A stretch of 64,000 nucleotides of DNA, from NCBI GenBank assembly GCA_030637515.1, contig DAOWGM010000144.1, positions 22,801 to 86,800 on the forward strand, given 5' to 3'. This stretch comes from Bacteroidales bacterium (GTDB taxonomy: Bacteria; Bacteroidota; Bacteroidia; Bacteroidales; UBA12077). Every line of letters begins with the position of its first letter. The first letter of the stretch is position 1. Position numbers and translations under genes: made by a program. Positions 17,540-26,416 of this stretch are shown here, in pieces. The notes under the pieces were generated by a model. It was not told the DNA's origin, made no database searches, and was given only the letters and a program-made list of their open reading frames with translations.

Positions 17540-18076
17540 TTCCAGTTTCCCTTCTTCATCTAATTTATAATTTTTGCTTAGCAAGCCTATTAACTGGCTA
17601 ACACTACTTAATGCAGAAATTGTATCGGGAGATATTGTTTTTTGCTGTAAACGAAGCATTAATAATCCATATAATCCATTAAAACAAGCTTCAATTTCAT
17701 TCTCAACTGTTCCTTTTGATTTATTCATTAACTCAACAATTCCTGATTTTGCTTTATTATACAAATCAATATAATCAAGTTGTTCCGGAGATTTTAGAAG
17801 TACAAGATGAAATTCATAAAGATCATTTACAGTATTTTGCACAAATTGTAGATGCCCTGACTTGGTTTTTTGCTCTTCTTTCATAAAGTCGATTAAACCT
17901 TCATACCAGTTTTTAATTTCTTTTTTTACCGAATCTGGTTGTTCAAATCGTTGTACTATATTTTTATCTATTTCCTTTATATCAAGTCCATAAGCACGAA
18001 TAAGATCTTCAATTTGCCACATGTATAAAATATACTCTGCAATGCTTTCTCTTTTCTTTTGTCGGGCAATAATCAT
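17534..18076 (-). CDS. DUF4924 family protein
   Basis: A 180-residue, largely helical protein starting MIIARQKKRESIAEYILYMW, which I recognise as DUF4924, a family confined to Bacteroidota with no known function. It has no signal peptide, so it is presumably cytosolic. The start lies 2 bases after the stop of the S4-domain gene, so the two form a tight operon with pth and rplY further upstream. Confidence 0.8.
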   Translation of the reverse strand: MIIARQKKRESIAEYILYMWQIEDLIRAYGLDIKEIDKNIVQRFEQPDSVKKEIKNWYEGLIDFMKEEQKTKSGHLQFVQNTVNDLYEFHLVLLKSPEQLDYIDLYNKAKSGIVELMNKSKGTVENEIEACFNGLYGLLMLRLQQKTISPDTISALSSVSQLIGLLSKNYKLDEEGKLEL

Positions 18077-18078
18077 AA

Positions 18079-18465
18079 TTATATTTTCTTTTTTAAATCT
18101 TCAATTAAACGTCGTTCTCTTTTAGTTGGCCTTCCAATTCCTCTGTCTCTCATTTCAAAGCCTGTAAGCCTTTGCATATCAATCTTTAACTTTTCTTCGT
18201 CTGGTGTAATATCCTTTACATAATCAACAACAATTGAAGCTGCTTGCCTTTTCCCTAATAATCCTAATACTTTATATTGAAATGTTACTGGAGGTCTTTT
18301 TATATGAACAATCTCTCCAACCTTAATAACACGAGATGGTTTAACCTGAACATCATCGATTAAAACTTTTCCTTTCTTACAAGCTTCTGCTGCCTGACTT
18401 CGTGTTTTAAAAATCCTGACAGCCCATAACCATTTATCTATACGAAGATTTTGTTCGTTTTGCAT
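18079..18465 (-). CDS. S4-domain RNA-binding protein (Hsp15-like)
   Basis: A 128-residue protein with an N-terminal S4 RNA-binding fold: LRIDKWLWAVRIFKTRSQAA, GKVLIDDVQVKPSR and VGEIVHIKR (about residues 6-52), then a basic C-terminal tail (RGIGRPTKRERR). This is the HslR/Hsp15 layout; that protein binds 50S subunits carrying stalled nascent chains. The downstream DUF4924 gene follows after 2 bases. The family is well supported; the exact rescue role is inferred. Confidence 0.88.
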   Translation of the reverse strand: MQNEQNLRIDKWLWAVRIFKTRSQAAEACKKGKVLIDDVQVKPSRVIKVGEIVHIKRPPVTFQYKVLGLLGKRQAASIVVDYVKDITPDEEKLKIDMQRLTGFEMRDRGIGRPTKRERRLIEDLKKKI

Positions 18466-18539
18466 ATCTGATATTAAAATAAATCAAGTAAACAAAAATA
18501 AAGATTAAGCAGAAGTAAAAAAAATATTACTTATAAAGA

Positions 18540-19103
18540 CTACCTATTATTAAACTCATTCATGGTATTTGCAACTCCAATAGTTCCAAAACTTTTTATG
18601 ATTTCGATTGCCAAGTCGGTTCTTTCAGAAAGTTGTGCTTTTTCGTCATCATCCCATGGACTAAGAACATAATGAGCCTGAGCTCCCTTCGGATAATTAT
18701 TTCCTATTCCAAATCTTAATCTTGAATAATTTTGATGACCCAAATTCAGATTGATATCTTTCAATCCATTATGTCCGGCATCAGCTCCTTTTGGTCTTAA
18801 ACGTAAAGCACCAAATGGCAATGCCACATCATCAACTAATACCAGCATCTTTTCAACAGAAATCTTTTCCTTTTGCAACCAGTAGTTTACAGCTTTACCA
18901 CTTAAGTTCATAAAAGTAGTAGGTTTTATGAGTACAAAGGTTCTTCCTTTATATTTATATTCTGCCCGAAAAGCATAACGACGGTCCTGAAAAGAAATAT
19001 TGGATGCATTAGCTAATGCATCCAATATTTTAAATCCAATATTATGTCGGGTATTGATATACTCGTTACCCATATTTCCTAAACCGACAATAAGGTACTT
19101 CAT
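18540..19103 (-). CDS. pth: Peptidyl-tRNA hydrolase
   Basis: A 187-residue enzyme that releases tRNA from prematurely dropped peptidyl-tRNA. The catalytic set is visible: Asn10 in VGLGNMGNEY, His20 in TRHNIGF, the aspartate of VLVDDVALP and the asparagine of DAGHNGLKDI. It sits 23 bases downstream of rplY, a pairing common in bacteria, and probably shares its transcript. A 36-base perfect palindrome lies inside the coding region at the K-I-L-D-A-L-A-N-A-S-N-I stretch (about residues 25-36). Confidence 0.95.
   Translation of the reverse strand: MKYLIVGLGNMGNEYINTRHNIGFKILDALANASNISFQDRRYAFRAEYKYKGRTFVLIKPTTFMNLSGKAVNYWLQKEKISVEKMLVLVDDVALPFGALRLRPKGADAGHNGLKDINLNLGHQNYSRLRFGIGNNYPKGAQAHYVLSPWDDDEKAQLSERTDLAIEIIKSFGTIGVANTMNEFNNR
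18995..19030. repeat. 36-bp perfect palindrome inside pth
   Basis: Positions 18995-19012 are the exact reverse complement of 19013-19030, centred on AGCT. The pairing ends at G18994/T19031. It could extrude as a cruciform or form an 18-bp RNA hairpin with almost no loop in the pth mRNA. It stays in frame and is fully coding. Confidence 0.9.
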
Positions 19104-19126
19104 ACCAATTATCTGTTTAAATTATA

Positions 19127-19801
19127 TTATTCTTTTCCTTCAGCAGCTGGAGCTTTTCCCCCTTCAGCAGCACCTTCAGTTTTTTCACCTTCAGCACCTT
19201 CTTCTCCTTCTTCTCCTTCTTCTCCTTCTTCTCCTTCTTCAACTTCATCAACAACGGCAGCACGTGCAGTTTTAACTAATATTACAACAGCATTGTCAGG
19301 CTCCATAAACTCAAGACCTTCAATTTTTAAATCAGCAATCTTAATTGATTGACCAATTACTAAATCAGCAATGTCAATTTTTATATCATCAGGTAAAACA
19401 GAAAGTAAACCTTTTACTTTTACCTTTCTCATTTTCTGAACTAATCTACCGCCATTAATAACTCCAACAGGAGTACCTTCAGTTACTACAGGCATTTGAA
19501 TCCATAACGGCTCTTTTTCTGTTACTTCAAAAAAGTCTGCATGAATAATTTTATCAGATACAGGATGGAACTGAATAGCTCTTAAAACTGCCTGATGCTT
19601 TTTACCATCAATATCTAAATTTACAAGATATGCATTTGGTGTAAACACTAATTTTTTAAAAGATCTCTCATGAGTATGAAAATGTACATTTTCCCCATTA
19701 CCATACACTACGCAAGGTATTTGATCTTCTTTTCTTAAACTCTTAGAAGTTGTTTTTCCAACTTTTTCTCTTAAACTACCTTTAATTTCAACTGATTTCA
19801 T
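19127..19801 (-). CDS. rplY: 50S ribosomal protein L25 (Ctc form)
   Basis: A 224-residue member of the long L25/Ctc family, which binds 5S rRNA in the large subunit. The N-terminal L25 domain (about 1-90, MKSVEIKGSLREKVGKT and the CVVYG strand) is followed by the C-terminal beta domain (about 95-180). The tail from about 185 is low-complexity and acidic (E-E-G repeated, then A-E-G-x-K-T), longer than in most relatives I know. It heads the rplY-pth-S4-DUF4924 series; a candidate promoter lies about 98 bases upstream. Confidence 0.93.
   Translation of the reverse strand: MKSVEIKGSLREKVGKTTSKSLRKEDQIPCVVYGNGENVHFHTHERSFKKLVFTPNAYLVNLDIDGKKHQAVLRAIQFHPVSDKIIHADFFEVTEKEPLWIQMPVVTEGTPVGVINGGRLVQKMRKVKVKGLLSVLPDDIKIDIADLVIGQSIKIADLKIEGLEFMEPDNAVVILVKTARAAVVDEVEEGEEGEEGEEGEEGAEGEKTEGAAEGGKAPAAEGKE
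19197..19240 (-). repeat. 9-bp tandem repeat encoding the acidic L25 tail
   Basis: About five copies of a CTTCTTCTC unit (plus strand) encode E-E-G triplets. The unit is a multiple of three, so copy-number change by slippage would keep the frame. Strand-specific purine/pyrimidine asymmetry is extreme here. Confidence 0.85.
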
Positions 19802-19898
19802 TTTTTTTAATTGCGTGCTACTCAGAATAATACTAAAATTTCAAAAGCTTCTTATTCCCCATCACACTTTTTTACAATATGCTTTTTATTTTGGTGTG

Positions 19899-19906
19899 CA
19901 AATATA
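19899..19906 (-). promoter_or_regulatory. Candidate -7 box for rplY
   Basis: On the minus strand this reads TATATTTG, an exact TAnnTTTG match between the prs stop and the rplY start. It leaves a leader of roughly 90 bases. No clear -33 TTG was found at the expected spacing. Confidence 0.35.
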
Positions 19907-19911
19907 TAATA

Positions 19912-20850
19912 TTAAACTATAAAATTCGAACTTATCGACTGATAATTATATACTTTATTAATTACATCAGCAAAAACATCTGCCACAGTAAGTACTTTAA
20001 TCTTGTCGGATATTGGTTTTATAGGTAATGAATCAGTAACTACCAACTCTGTTATTCCAGAATCATTAATTCTTTCATAAGCAGGTCCAGATAAAACTGC
20101 ATGAGTAGCAAATGCTCTTACACTAAGTGCTCCCTTTTCCATCATCATATCAGCAGCTTTTGTAACAGTACCTGCCGTATCAATCATATCATCAAGAATA
20201 ATTACGTTTTTCCCCTCAACATCGCCAATAACTGTCATTTCTGCAATAACATTTGCTTTTTTTCTTGATTTATGACAAATAACCATAGGTGTTTCTAAAA
20301 ATTTAGAATATGCATTAGCTCTTTTTGTTCCTCCCATATCAGGTGCTGCAATAACAAGGTTGTCAAGATTTAAATTCTTTATATATGGAACAAAAATTGA
20401 TGATGCATAAAGATGATCAACAGGAAGATCGAAAAAACCCTGAATTTGGTCAGCATGCAAATCTAATGTCATTATACGATCAACACCTGCTGCTGTAAGT
20501 AAATTTGCAACAAGTTTAGCTCCTATAGAAACTCTTGGTTTATCTTTTCTGTCTTGACGTGCAAAACCAAAATATGGCATTACAGCAACTACTTTATAAG
20601 CTGATGCTCTTTTTGCTGCGTCAATCATCAAAAGAAGTTCCATTAAATTGTCTGAAGGAGGAAAAGTTGACTGAATTATAAATACATATGCTCCACGAAC
20701 AGTTTCTTCATAAGAAGTTTGAAACTCACCGTCGCTAAATTCAATAAACTCTGTACTACCAAGATCTATACCATATTCTTTTGCTATTTTTTCTGCAATA
20801 TATCGTGACTTGGTTCCTGAAAAAATTTTAATTGGAGGTTGAAGACTCAT
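19912..20850 (-). CDS. prs: Ribose-phosphate pyrophosphokinase
   Basis: A 312-residue enzyme that makes PRPP from ribose 5-phosphate and ATP for nucleotide, histidine and tryptophan synthesis. Family motifs: FSDGEFQ (N-terminal), GFARQDRKDKPR, the Mg-binding TLDLHADQIQGFFD, and the PRPP-binding loop VIILDDMIDTAGT. Length is normal. It has its own candidate promoter and is followed at some distance by rplY, an order often seen in bacteria. Confidence 0.96.
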   Translation of the reverse strand: MSLQPPIKIFSGTKSRYIAEKIAKEYGIDLGSTEFIEFSDGEFQTSYEETVRGAYVFIIQSTFPPSDNLMELLLMIDAAKRASAYKVVAVMPYFGFARQDRKDKPRVSIGAKLVANLLTAAGVDRIMTLDLHADQIQGFFDLPVDHLYASSIFVPYIKNLNLDNLVIAAPDMGGTKRANAYSKFLETPMVICHKSRKKANVIAEMTVIGDVEGKNVIILDDMIDTAGTVTKAADMMMEKGALSVRAFATHAVLSGPAYERINDSGITELVVTDSLPIKPISDKIKVLTVADVFADVINKVYNYQSISSNFIV

Positions 20851-20892
20851 TGTATCTAATTTTCAATAATTTTATACTTGTTTTAGGAATTG

Positions 20893-20900
20893 CAAATTTA
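20893..20900 (-). promoter_or_regulatory. Candidate -7 box for prs
   Basis: On the minus strand this reads TAAATTTG, an exact TAnnTTTG match 43 bases before the prs ATG. The -33 position shows GTG rather than TTG. Confidence 0.4.
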
Positions 20901-20952
20901 TAAATATCATTTTATTTTACACCTTCTTTTGCAGGAAATTTGCTTTACAATA

Positions 20953-21555
20953 CTAAATATTTACAGAGACGTTTATATTGTCAATAAAATCCAGTAGTTC
21001 AGTTCTTCCTTGTCTGTTTTCAGCAGATGTAATAAAAATATCAGGAAGCTTCTCCCATTCTTTTAACATCTCCTTCTTATAATGCATTATGTTTTTATTT
21101 ACTGCTGAACTCGATAATTTATCTGCTTTTGTGAACACCATTACAAAAGGAACCTGTTTTCCTCCCAACCATTTCATAAAACCTAAATCATTTTTTTGAG
21201 GTGCATGACGTGAATCTAAAAGAACAAACATACACATAAGGTTCTCTCTGTGTAATGCATAATCATTAATAAGTTTATTAAAATCTTTACGCATTGATTT
21301 CCCAACTTTAGCATAACCATAGCCAGGCAAATCGGTTAATACCCAATTTTCATTTACTATAAATTGATTAATCAACTGTGTTTTACCAGGACTCTGAGAT
21401 ATTTTAGCTAGTTTCTTTCTTTCCAGTAACATATTTATTAACGAAGATTTTCCAACATTTGATCTGCCAACAAAAGCATATTCGGGAGTGTTGTTTTTCG
21501 GACAATCTTTATAGCTTACATAACTTGATACAAATTCTGCTGATTTAATCTCCAT
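20953..21555 (-). CDS. engB: Ribosome biogenesis GTPase EngB (YihA/YsxC)
   Basis: 200 residues from the ATG at 21555. The frame is open further upstream to 21633, but that start would overlap the LysE gene and add a cysteine-rich leader absent from the family. GTPase motifs: G1 GRSNVGKSS, G3 DLPGYG, G4 TKAD and G5 TSAENRQG. It acts in late 50S subunit assembly. It sits 40 bases after the LysE-type gene on the same strand. Confidence 0.95.
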   Translation of the reverse strand: MEIKSAEFVSSYVSYKDCPKNNTPEYAFVGRSNVGKSSLINMLLERKKLAKISQSPGKTQLINQFIVNENWVLTDLPGYGYAKVGKSMRKDFNKLINDYALHRENLMCMFVLLDSRHAPQKNDLGFMKWLGGKQVPFVMVFTKADKLSSSAVNKNIMHYKKEMLKEWEKLPDIFITSAENRQGRTELLDFIDNINVSVNI

Positions 21556-21595
21556 TACTATTATCTTAAATTTAATAAAAAATACTCTTAAATAT

Positions 21596-22222
21596 CTATC
21601 TGAAGAACACAGATAACATTGCTGCAACACCAAAAATAACTACAATAATTCCAGCAATTTTATTAATCCACCAAAGCTGTTTTAATCGAAAACGTTTCCT
21701 AAATAAATTAACAAAAAAGGTAAGCGCAAACCACCAGATCATTGCACCAAAAAAAACTCCTACTACAATAAAAGAAGATTTTAGGGAGCTGTCTTTTGAA
21801 GTTACAATTCCTATTCCGGCAAATGCTGCTACAAATAAGAAAATAGCTACCGGATTTGATAATGTTAGAAATAATACTGAGAAATAATCTTCAATTAATT
21901 TATTCTTTCGTCTTCTGTGTCTACGAATTTGTTTTATTGGATTAGCATAAAAGATTCTTGCTCCAAGAACTATCAAAATAACACCTCCAACTAACTGAAT
22001 GTAAAACTGTTGCTCCTCAATAAAATTAATAATAAATGTAAGACCTAAAGCTGCAACTAAGGCAAAGAAAGCATCGACAGTAGCTGCTCCCATTCCAGAA
22101 AATAGTCCAGAACGTCTACCTTTATTAATTGTTCTCTGTATACATAATACACCAACCGGACCTAATGGAACGGATGCTAAAAAACCTATAACTAATCCCT
22201 TTATTAAAAATTCAACTTCCAC
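21596..22222 (-). CDS. LysE-family exporter
   Basis: A 208-residue membrane protein with about six hydrophobic segments. It opens with the LysE/RhtB signature (GFLASVPLGPVGVLCIQRTI, residues 13-32). A basic loop (KQIRRHRRRKNK, about 98-109) separates the two halves. Members export amino acids such as lysine, homoserine or threonine; the substrate here is unknown. It lies 21 bases after the aldehyde dehydrogenase gene. Confidence 0.85.
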   Translation of the reverse strand: MEVEFLIKGLVIGFLASVPLGPVGVLCIQRTINKGRRSGLFSGMGAATVDAFFALVAALGLTFIINFIEEQQFYIQLVGGVILIVLGARIFYANPIKQIRRHRRRKNKLIEDYFSVLFLTLSNPVAIFLFVAAFAGIGIVTSKDSSLKSSFIVVGVFFGAMIWWFALTFFVNLFRKRFRLKQLWWINKIAGIIVVIFGVAAMLSVFFR

Positions 22223-22243
22223 AATAAGATTAATACAATTTAA

Positions 22244-23668
22244 TTAATAATCAGTATTCTTTATCATCAATTTAGGTTCCATCATTTCAAAAATAGAATA
22301 TTTAACACCCTCTCTTCCAAAACCAGAATTTTTAACTCCGCCGTATGGCATATGGTCAACTCTAAATGTAGGGACATCATTTACTATTACACCACCAACT
22401 TCAATTTCACCAAATGCATGATTCATTTCATTTATACTATTTGTAAAAACTCCTGCCTGCAATCCATATTCAGAATTATTTAAATTTTCTATGGCATTTT
22501 TAAACTCTGAGTATTTTTCAATAGTAACAACCGGTCCGAAAACCTCCAATGAACAAACTTTCATTTCTTGTTTTGTGTTTGTAATAATTGTTGGTTCAAA
22601 ATAAGTTCCTTTTCTTACACCACCATGCAAAATTTTAGCCCCATCGTGAACAGCTTCATTCACCCAATTCTCAACCCGAACTGAATTTTCCTCATCAATC
22701 ATTACAGAAATATCTGTAGTTATATCATCAGGAGCTCCAAACTTTAATTTCTTTACTTCTTTTATAAAACTATCAATAAATGTATCAAAAATATTCTCCT
22801 GAACAAAAATTCTTTGAACATGAATGCACACCTGACCTGAATATGCAAATGCCCCAACTAAACACTTTTTCACCGCTAAATCAATATCTGATTGATCAGA
22901 AACAATAACTCCTGCATTTCCGCCAAGCTCAAGTGTAATCTTCTTTTTCCCAGCATTTGATTTCATTTTCCATCCAACAGCAGGAGATCCTGTGAATGAT
23001 AACATGTGAATTCTATCATCTGTTACCAACTGATTTCCGGCTTCGCGATCCATGGGCAAAACAGAAAATGCTCCTTTAGGCAAATCTGTTTTATCAATAA
23101 TCTTTGCTAATTCAAGAACAGACAATGGTGTTGATCTTGCTGGTTTTAAAATAATTGGATTCCCTGATGCTATTGCGGGTGCAATTTTATGAACCGCAAG
23201 GTTTAATGGGAAATTAAATGGCGCTATACCTGCAATCAATCCTATAGGAAAATGTTTTATTAAGCCTTCCTTTCCTTCTCCTGCAGGTGTCCAGTCAATT
23301 GAAAAATATTCTTTAGGCAATCTTTTTGATTCCTCTGCTGCAATAATAAAAACCTGTATTGCACGATCAATTTCTCCTGCTGCATACTTTAATGGTTTTC
23401 CCGCTTCTTTTGATAATATTAAAGCCAGCTCCTCTTTTTTGCTTTTAATTTCAGCAGCAATATCCATCAATATTTTATACTTCTTATATGATGGTAAATC
23501 ACGCATTTCATTTTTTATGGATAAAGCTGCTTTTATGGCTTTTTCCAATTCCTCATTACCAGCTATATATGATACTCCAACAACAGAATTATCATAAGGA
23601 TTTGTTACCACTAATTTTTGGTTAGTTTTAACAAATTCTCCGGCTATATAAATCTTGTGATCAGTCAT
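22244..23668 (-). CDS. NAD(P)-dependent aldehyde dehydrogenase
   Basis: 474 residues from the ATG at 23668. The frame is open to 23698, but that would include the candidate promoter, and MTDHKIYIAGEF is the usual N-terminus. ALDH motifs in order: FNFPLNLAVHKIAPAIASG and LKPA (cofactor fold), FTGSPAVGWKMK, ELGGNAG (general-base glutamate) and GQVCIHVQRI (nucleophilic cysteine). It oxidises an aldehyde to an acid; the substrate is not decidable, though the sequence resembles the GapN/lactaldehyde group. It heads a minus-strand series with the LysE exporter and engB. Confidence 0.9.
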   Translation of the reverse strand: MTDHKIYIAGEFVKTNQKLVVTNPYDNSVVGVSYIAGNEELEKAIKAALSIKNEMRDLPSYKKYKILMDIAAEIKSKKEELALILSKEAGKPLKYAAGEIDRAIQVFIIAAEESKRLPKEYFSIDWTPAGEGKEGLIKHFPIGLIAGIAPFNFPLNLAVHKIAPAIASGNPIILKPARSTPLSVLELAKIIDKTDLPKGAFSVLPMDREAGNQLVTDDRIHMLSFTGSPAVGWKMKSNAGKKKITLELGGNAGVIVSDQSDIDLAVKKCLVGAFAYSGQVCIHVQRIFVQENIFDTFIDSFIKEVKKLKFGAPDDITTDISVMIDEENSVRVENWVNEAVHDGAKILHGGVRKGTYFEPTIITNTKQEMKVCSLEVFGPVVTIEKYSEFKNAIENLNNSEYGLQAGVFTNSINEMNHAFGEIEVGGVIVNDVPTFRVDHMPYGGVKNSGFGREGVKYSIFEMMEPKLMIKNTDY

Positions 23669-23695
23669 TTTACCTTGATTCTTGAAAAGTATTTG

Positions 23696-23703
23696 CAAAA
23701 TTA
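23696..23703 (-). promoter_or_regulatory. Candidate -7 box for the aldehyde dehydrogenase gene
   Basis: On the minus strand this reads TAATTTTG, an exact TAnnTTTG match 28 bases before the chosen ATG. A TTG lies about 24 bases further upstream, slightly too far. A 12-base word GTATTTGCAAAA occurs here and again at about 23,740, possibly an operator repeat. Confidence 0.4.
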
Positions 23704-23817
23704 GTTTTTTTAATAAAGAAAACTATGCAAAAAGCATTGTATTTGCAAAAAGATAGAACAAGTCAGTTCTGGATTTGTTAATTATATTTTATCTTTAACA
23801 CTTCTTAAAATAATCGA

Positions 23818-24714
23818 ATGATAAAAGTTGATTTAAAAAACAGAGGATGGCAATGGTTAACATTGCTTTTTCTATCTTTCATATGGGGAAGTAGTTTTAT
23901 TCTTATGAAAAAGGGACTTCGCTCTTATAGTCATGACCAAGTTGCTGCATTTAGAATATTCATTTCATTTTTAGCTTTTTTACCATTTGGTATTAAAAAC
24001 CTAAAAAAGGTTACACGTGATAATATTTATTCGTTATTAATTGTGGGATTTATTGGCTCGACTATACCTGCGTTCTTGTTTACAAAAGCTCAAACTCAAG
24101 TTGACAGCTCGCTTGCCGGAATATTAAATTCTATTACACCATTATTTACATTAGTTATTGGTTTGCTTTTTTACAAGAGTACAGCAAAACTTATAAATGC
24201 GATTGGTGTTTTTCTTGGTCTTACAGGAGCTCTGGGGCTAATTACTTATTCTACAAATGGAGGAAATATTCTTGATAACATTAATTATTATGGTCTTTTT
24301 ATAGTTGTAGCAACCATATGTTATGGTATAAATGTTAATCAAGTGAAATATAAAATTAAAGGATTAAATGGATTAGAACTAACATCAATGGCATTTATGT
24401 TTGTTGGTCCATTTGCAGGTATATATCTACTTTTCACTGACTTTTCTTTTACATTTTCAACTAATGATTACATGCTGAACCTTGGTTATATTGCAATACT
24501 TGCAGTAATAGGAACAGTTTTAGCTTTAGTTATTTTTAATACATTAATACAGCACACATCGGCTCTTTTTGGAGCTTCTGTTACATATTTCATTCCAGTT
24601 TTTGCAATAATGTGGGGTCTGTTTGATAATGAAAACTTATCACTTATTCAATTTTTATGGATTGGATTAATATTTACTGGGGTCTATTTAGTTAATAAAA
24701 GATCTAAAAAGTGA
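23818..24714 (+). CDS. EamA/DMT-family transporter
   Basis: A 298-residue membrane protein with ten predicted hydrophobic helices arranged as two EamA repeats. The first is marked by LLFLSFIWGSSFILMKKGL and by GILNSITPLFTLVIG; the second by SALFGASVTYFIPVFAIMWG. It probably exports a metabolite or amino acid; the substrate is unknown. Its stop overlaps the GTG start of lnt by 4 bases, so the two are translationally coupled. Confidence 0.88.
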   Translation: MIKVDLKNRGWQWLTLLFLSFIWGSSFILMKKGLRSYSHDQVAAFRIFISFLAFLPFGIKNLKKVTRDNIYSLLIVGFIGSTIPAFLFTKAQTQVDSSLAGILNSITPLFTLVIGLLFYKSTAKLINAIGVFLGLTGALGLITYSTNGGNILDNINYYGLFIVVATICYGINVNQVKYKIKGLNGLELTSMAFMFVGPFAGIYLLFTDFSFTFSTNDYMLNLGYIAILAVIGTVLALVIFNTLIQHTSALFGASVTYFIPVFAIMWGLFDNENLSLIQFLWIGLIFTGVYLVNKRSKK

Positions 24715-26339
24715 AAAAAACAACTTTATTATTCTTAGCTCTATTAAGTGGTATTCTTTTAACACTTCCCTGGTATCAGGAATTTTCCGGAATTATTATT
24801 CTTATTGCATTTGTCCCTCTTTTATTAATTGAGGATTATATTTTTTCGACAAAAGAAAAAAACAAACCCATAATATTAATAGGATATTCAGCATTAACTT
24901 TTTTCATCTGGAATATTCTTGCCACATATTGGATATATAATGCAGCACTTGTAGCTGTTATTGCTGCGGTATTAGTTAATACCTTGTTAATGACATCTAC
25001 TTTTTGGCTCTTCCATTTTACAAAAAGAAACCTCGGATCGAAAGTTGGAAATTTCTCTTTTATTATTTACTGGATAGGATTTGAATATTTTTATCTTAAT
25101 GCAGAGATTTCGTGGCCTTGGCTTAATTTAGGAAATGCATTTGCAAAAGATATTAAATTAATTCAATGGTTTGAATTTACAGGCACTTTAGGAGGAACTT
25201 TATGGATTCTTATTTTAAATCTTATTTTATTTTATATAATTAAATCATATATAAATAGTAGGAATTTAAAATCCATAATTCCACAATTCATATTATATAT
25301 AATCCTTATTTCAACTCCAATATTAATTTCATTATCCATTTTTCGAAATTATACTGAAAAGGGAAAAGAATATAATATTGCTGTAATTCAACCAAATATT
25401 GATCCTTACAGTAACACTTCAAGCAGTTCGTCGCATTTTCAGCAACTGAAATCGATCCTTCATCTTGCCGATAGTATTTCAGACGAAAATACAGATTATA
25501 TAATTGCTCCGGAAACTTCACTTGGCAACTCTGTTTGGGAGCATGATCTAAAAACCAACAAATCTATTCAGTTGGTTAAGAACTTAGTAAAGAAGAGACC
25601 GAAAGCAAATTTTGTAATTGGAATGAATTATTACAAAAAATATATGCAAAATGAAGAAAAGTCTTCAACAGTAAGATATTGGGAAAAAGAGGATATTTAT
25701 TATGATGTTTATAATTCTGCAATTCAAATTAATGCTAATAATAATTACCCTGTTTATCATAAATCAAAGTTAGTTGTTGGTATTGAAAAGATGCCGTACC
25801 CCAAATTATTTAAACTTATAGAGGGTTTTATTGATAAAATGGGAGGAACAATAGCAAGCTGTGGCACTCAGAAATTCAGAGGAACATTTAAAAATTCATT
25901 AGATGAAACAAGGGTTGCTCCTGTAATTTGTTATGAATCAGTTTATGGAGAATTCGTTACTAATTATATTAAAAAAGGTGGCAATTTTATTTTTGTTATT
26001 ACGAACGACGGATGGTGGGGTGACACTCCAGGATACAAGCAACATTTAAGCTATTCGCAATTACGAGCAATTGAGACAAGGAGAAGTATAGCCAGATCTG
26101 CTAATACAGGAATTTCTGCTTTTATTAATCAAAAAGGTGAAATTTTAAATAAAACACAATGGTGGGTTTCTGATGCTATAAAAAATACTCTTAAAGCCAA
26201 TACGGAAATAACTTTTTATGTTAAATATGGCGACTATATTGGGCGATTGTCTGGATTTCTTGCCATATTTCTATTTTTGTATACAGTTGTGCAACTTATA
26301 CTAAATACATCAAAAGAAAATAAATTGTTAAAGCATTAA
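24711..26339 (+). CDS. lnt: Apolipoprotein N-acyltransferase
   Basis: A 542-residue inner-membrane enzyme that adds the third acyl chain to lipoproteins. Several N-terminal helices (about 5-210) are followed by a nitrilase-fold domain (about 220-500) and a last helix (about 515-535). Active-site residues by counting: Glu268 (APETS), Lys351 and Glu359 (YHKSKLVVGIE, with the same 8-residue spacing as in E. coli) and Cys407 (VICYES). GTG start within GTGA, overlapping the transporter stop. It is consistent with the lipoprotein encoded at 28.7 kb. Confidence 0.93.
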   Translation: MKKTTLLFLALLSGILLTLPWYQEFSGIIILIAFVPLLLIEDYIFSTKEKNKPIILIGYSALTFFIWNILATYWIYNAALVAVIAAVLVNTLLMTSTFWLFHFTKRNLGSKVGNFSFIIYWIGFEYFYLNAEISWPWLNLGNAFAKDIKLIQWFEFTGTLGGTLWILILNLILFYIIKSYINSRNLKSIIPQFILYIILISTPILISLSIFRNYTEKGKEYNIAVIQPNIDPYSNTSSSSSHFQQLKSILHLADSISDENTDYIIAPETSLGNSVWEHDLKTNKSIQLVKNLVKKRPKANFVIGMNYYKKYMQNEEKSSTVRYWEKEDIYYDVYNSAIQINANNNYPVYHKSKLVVGIEKMPYPKLFKLIEGFIDKMGGTIASCGTQKFRGTFKNSLDETRVAPVICYESVYGEFVTNYIKKGGNFIFVITNDGWWGDTPGYKQHLSYSQLRAIETRRSIARSANTGISAFINQKGEILNKTQWWVSDAIKNTLKANTEITFYVKYGDYIGRLSGFLAIFLFLYTVVQLILNTSKENKLLKH

Positions 26340-26355
26340 ATAACACTTAACTTGT

Positions 26356-26394
26356 GCTTCTTACTGCATAATAATTGTTCTAAGAAGCCGTTTT
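26356..26394 (+). terminator. Possible terminator after lnt
   Basis: Arms of 8 bases (26356-26363 and 26381-26388) pair perfectly around a 17-base loop and are followed by CGTTTT. The loop is long and the T run short, so termination would be weak. Confidence 0.4.
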
Positions 26395-26416
26395 ATAAGA
26401 TTAAACTTAAATACTA

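Noticed and set aside
19000..19275. Plus-strand 91-residue open frame rich in leucine
   Set aside because: It is the antisense of the rplY acidic repeat and the pth start; low complexity, no family, no start signal.
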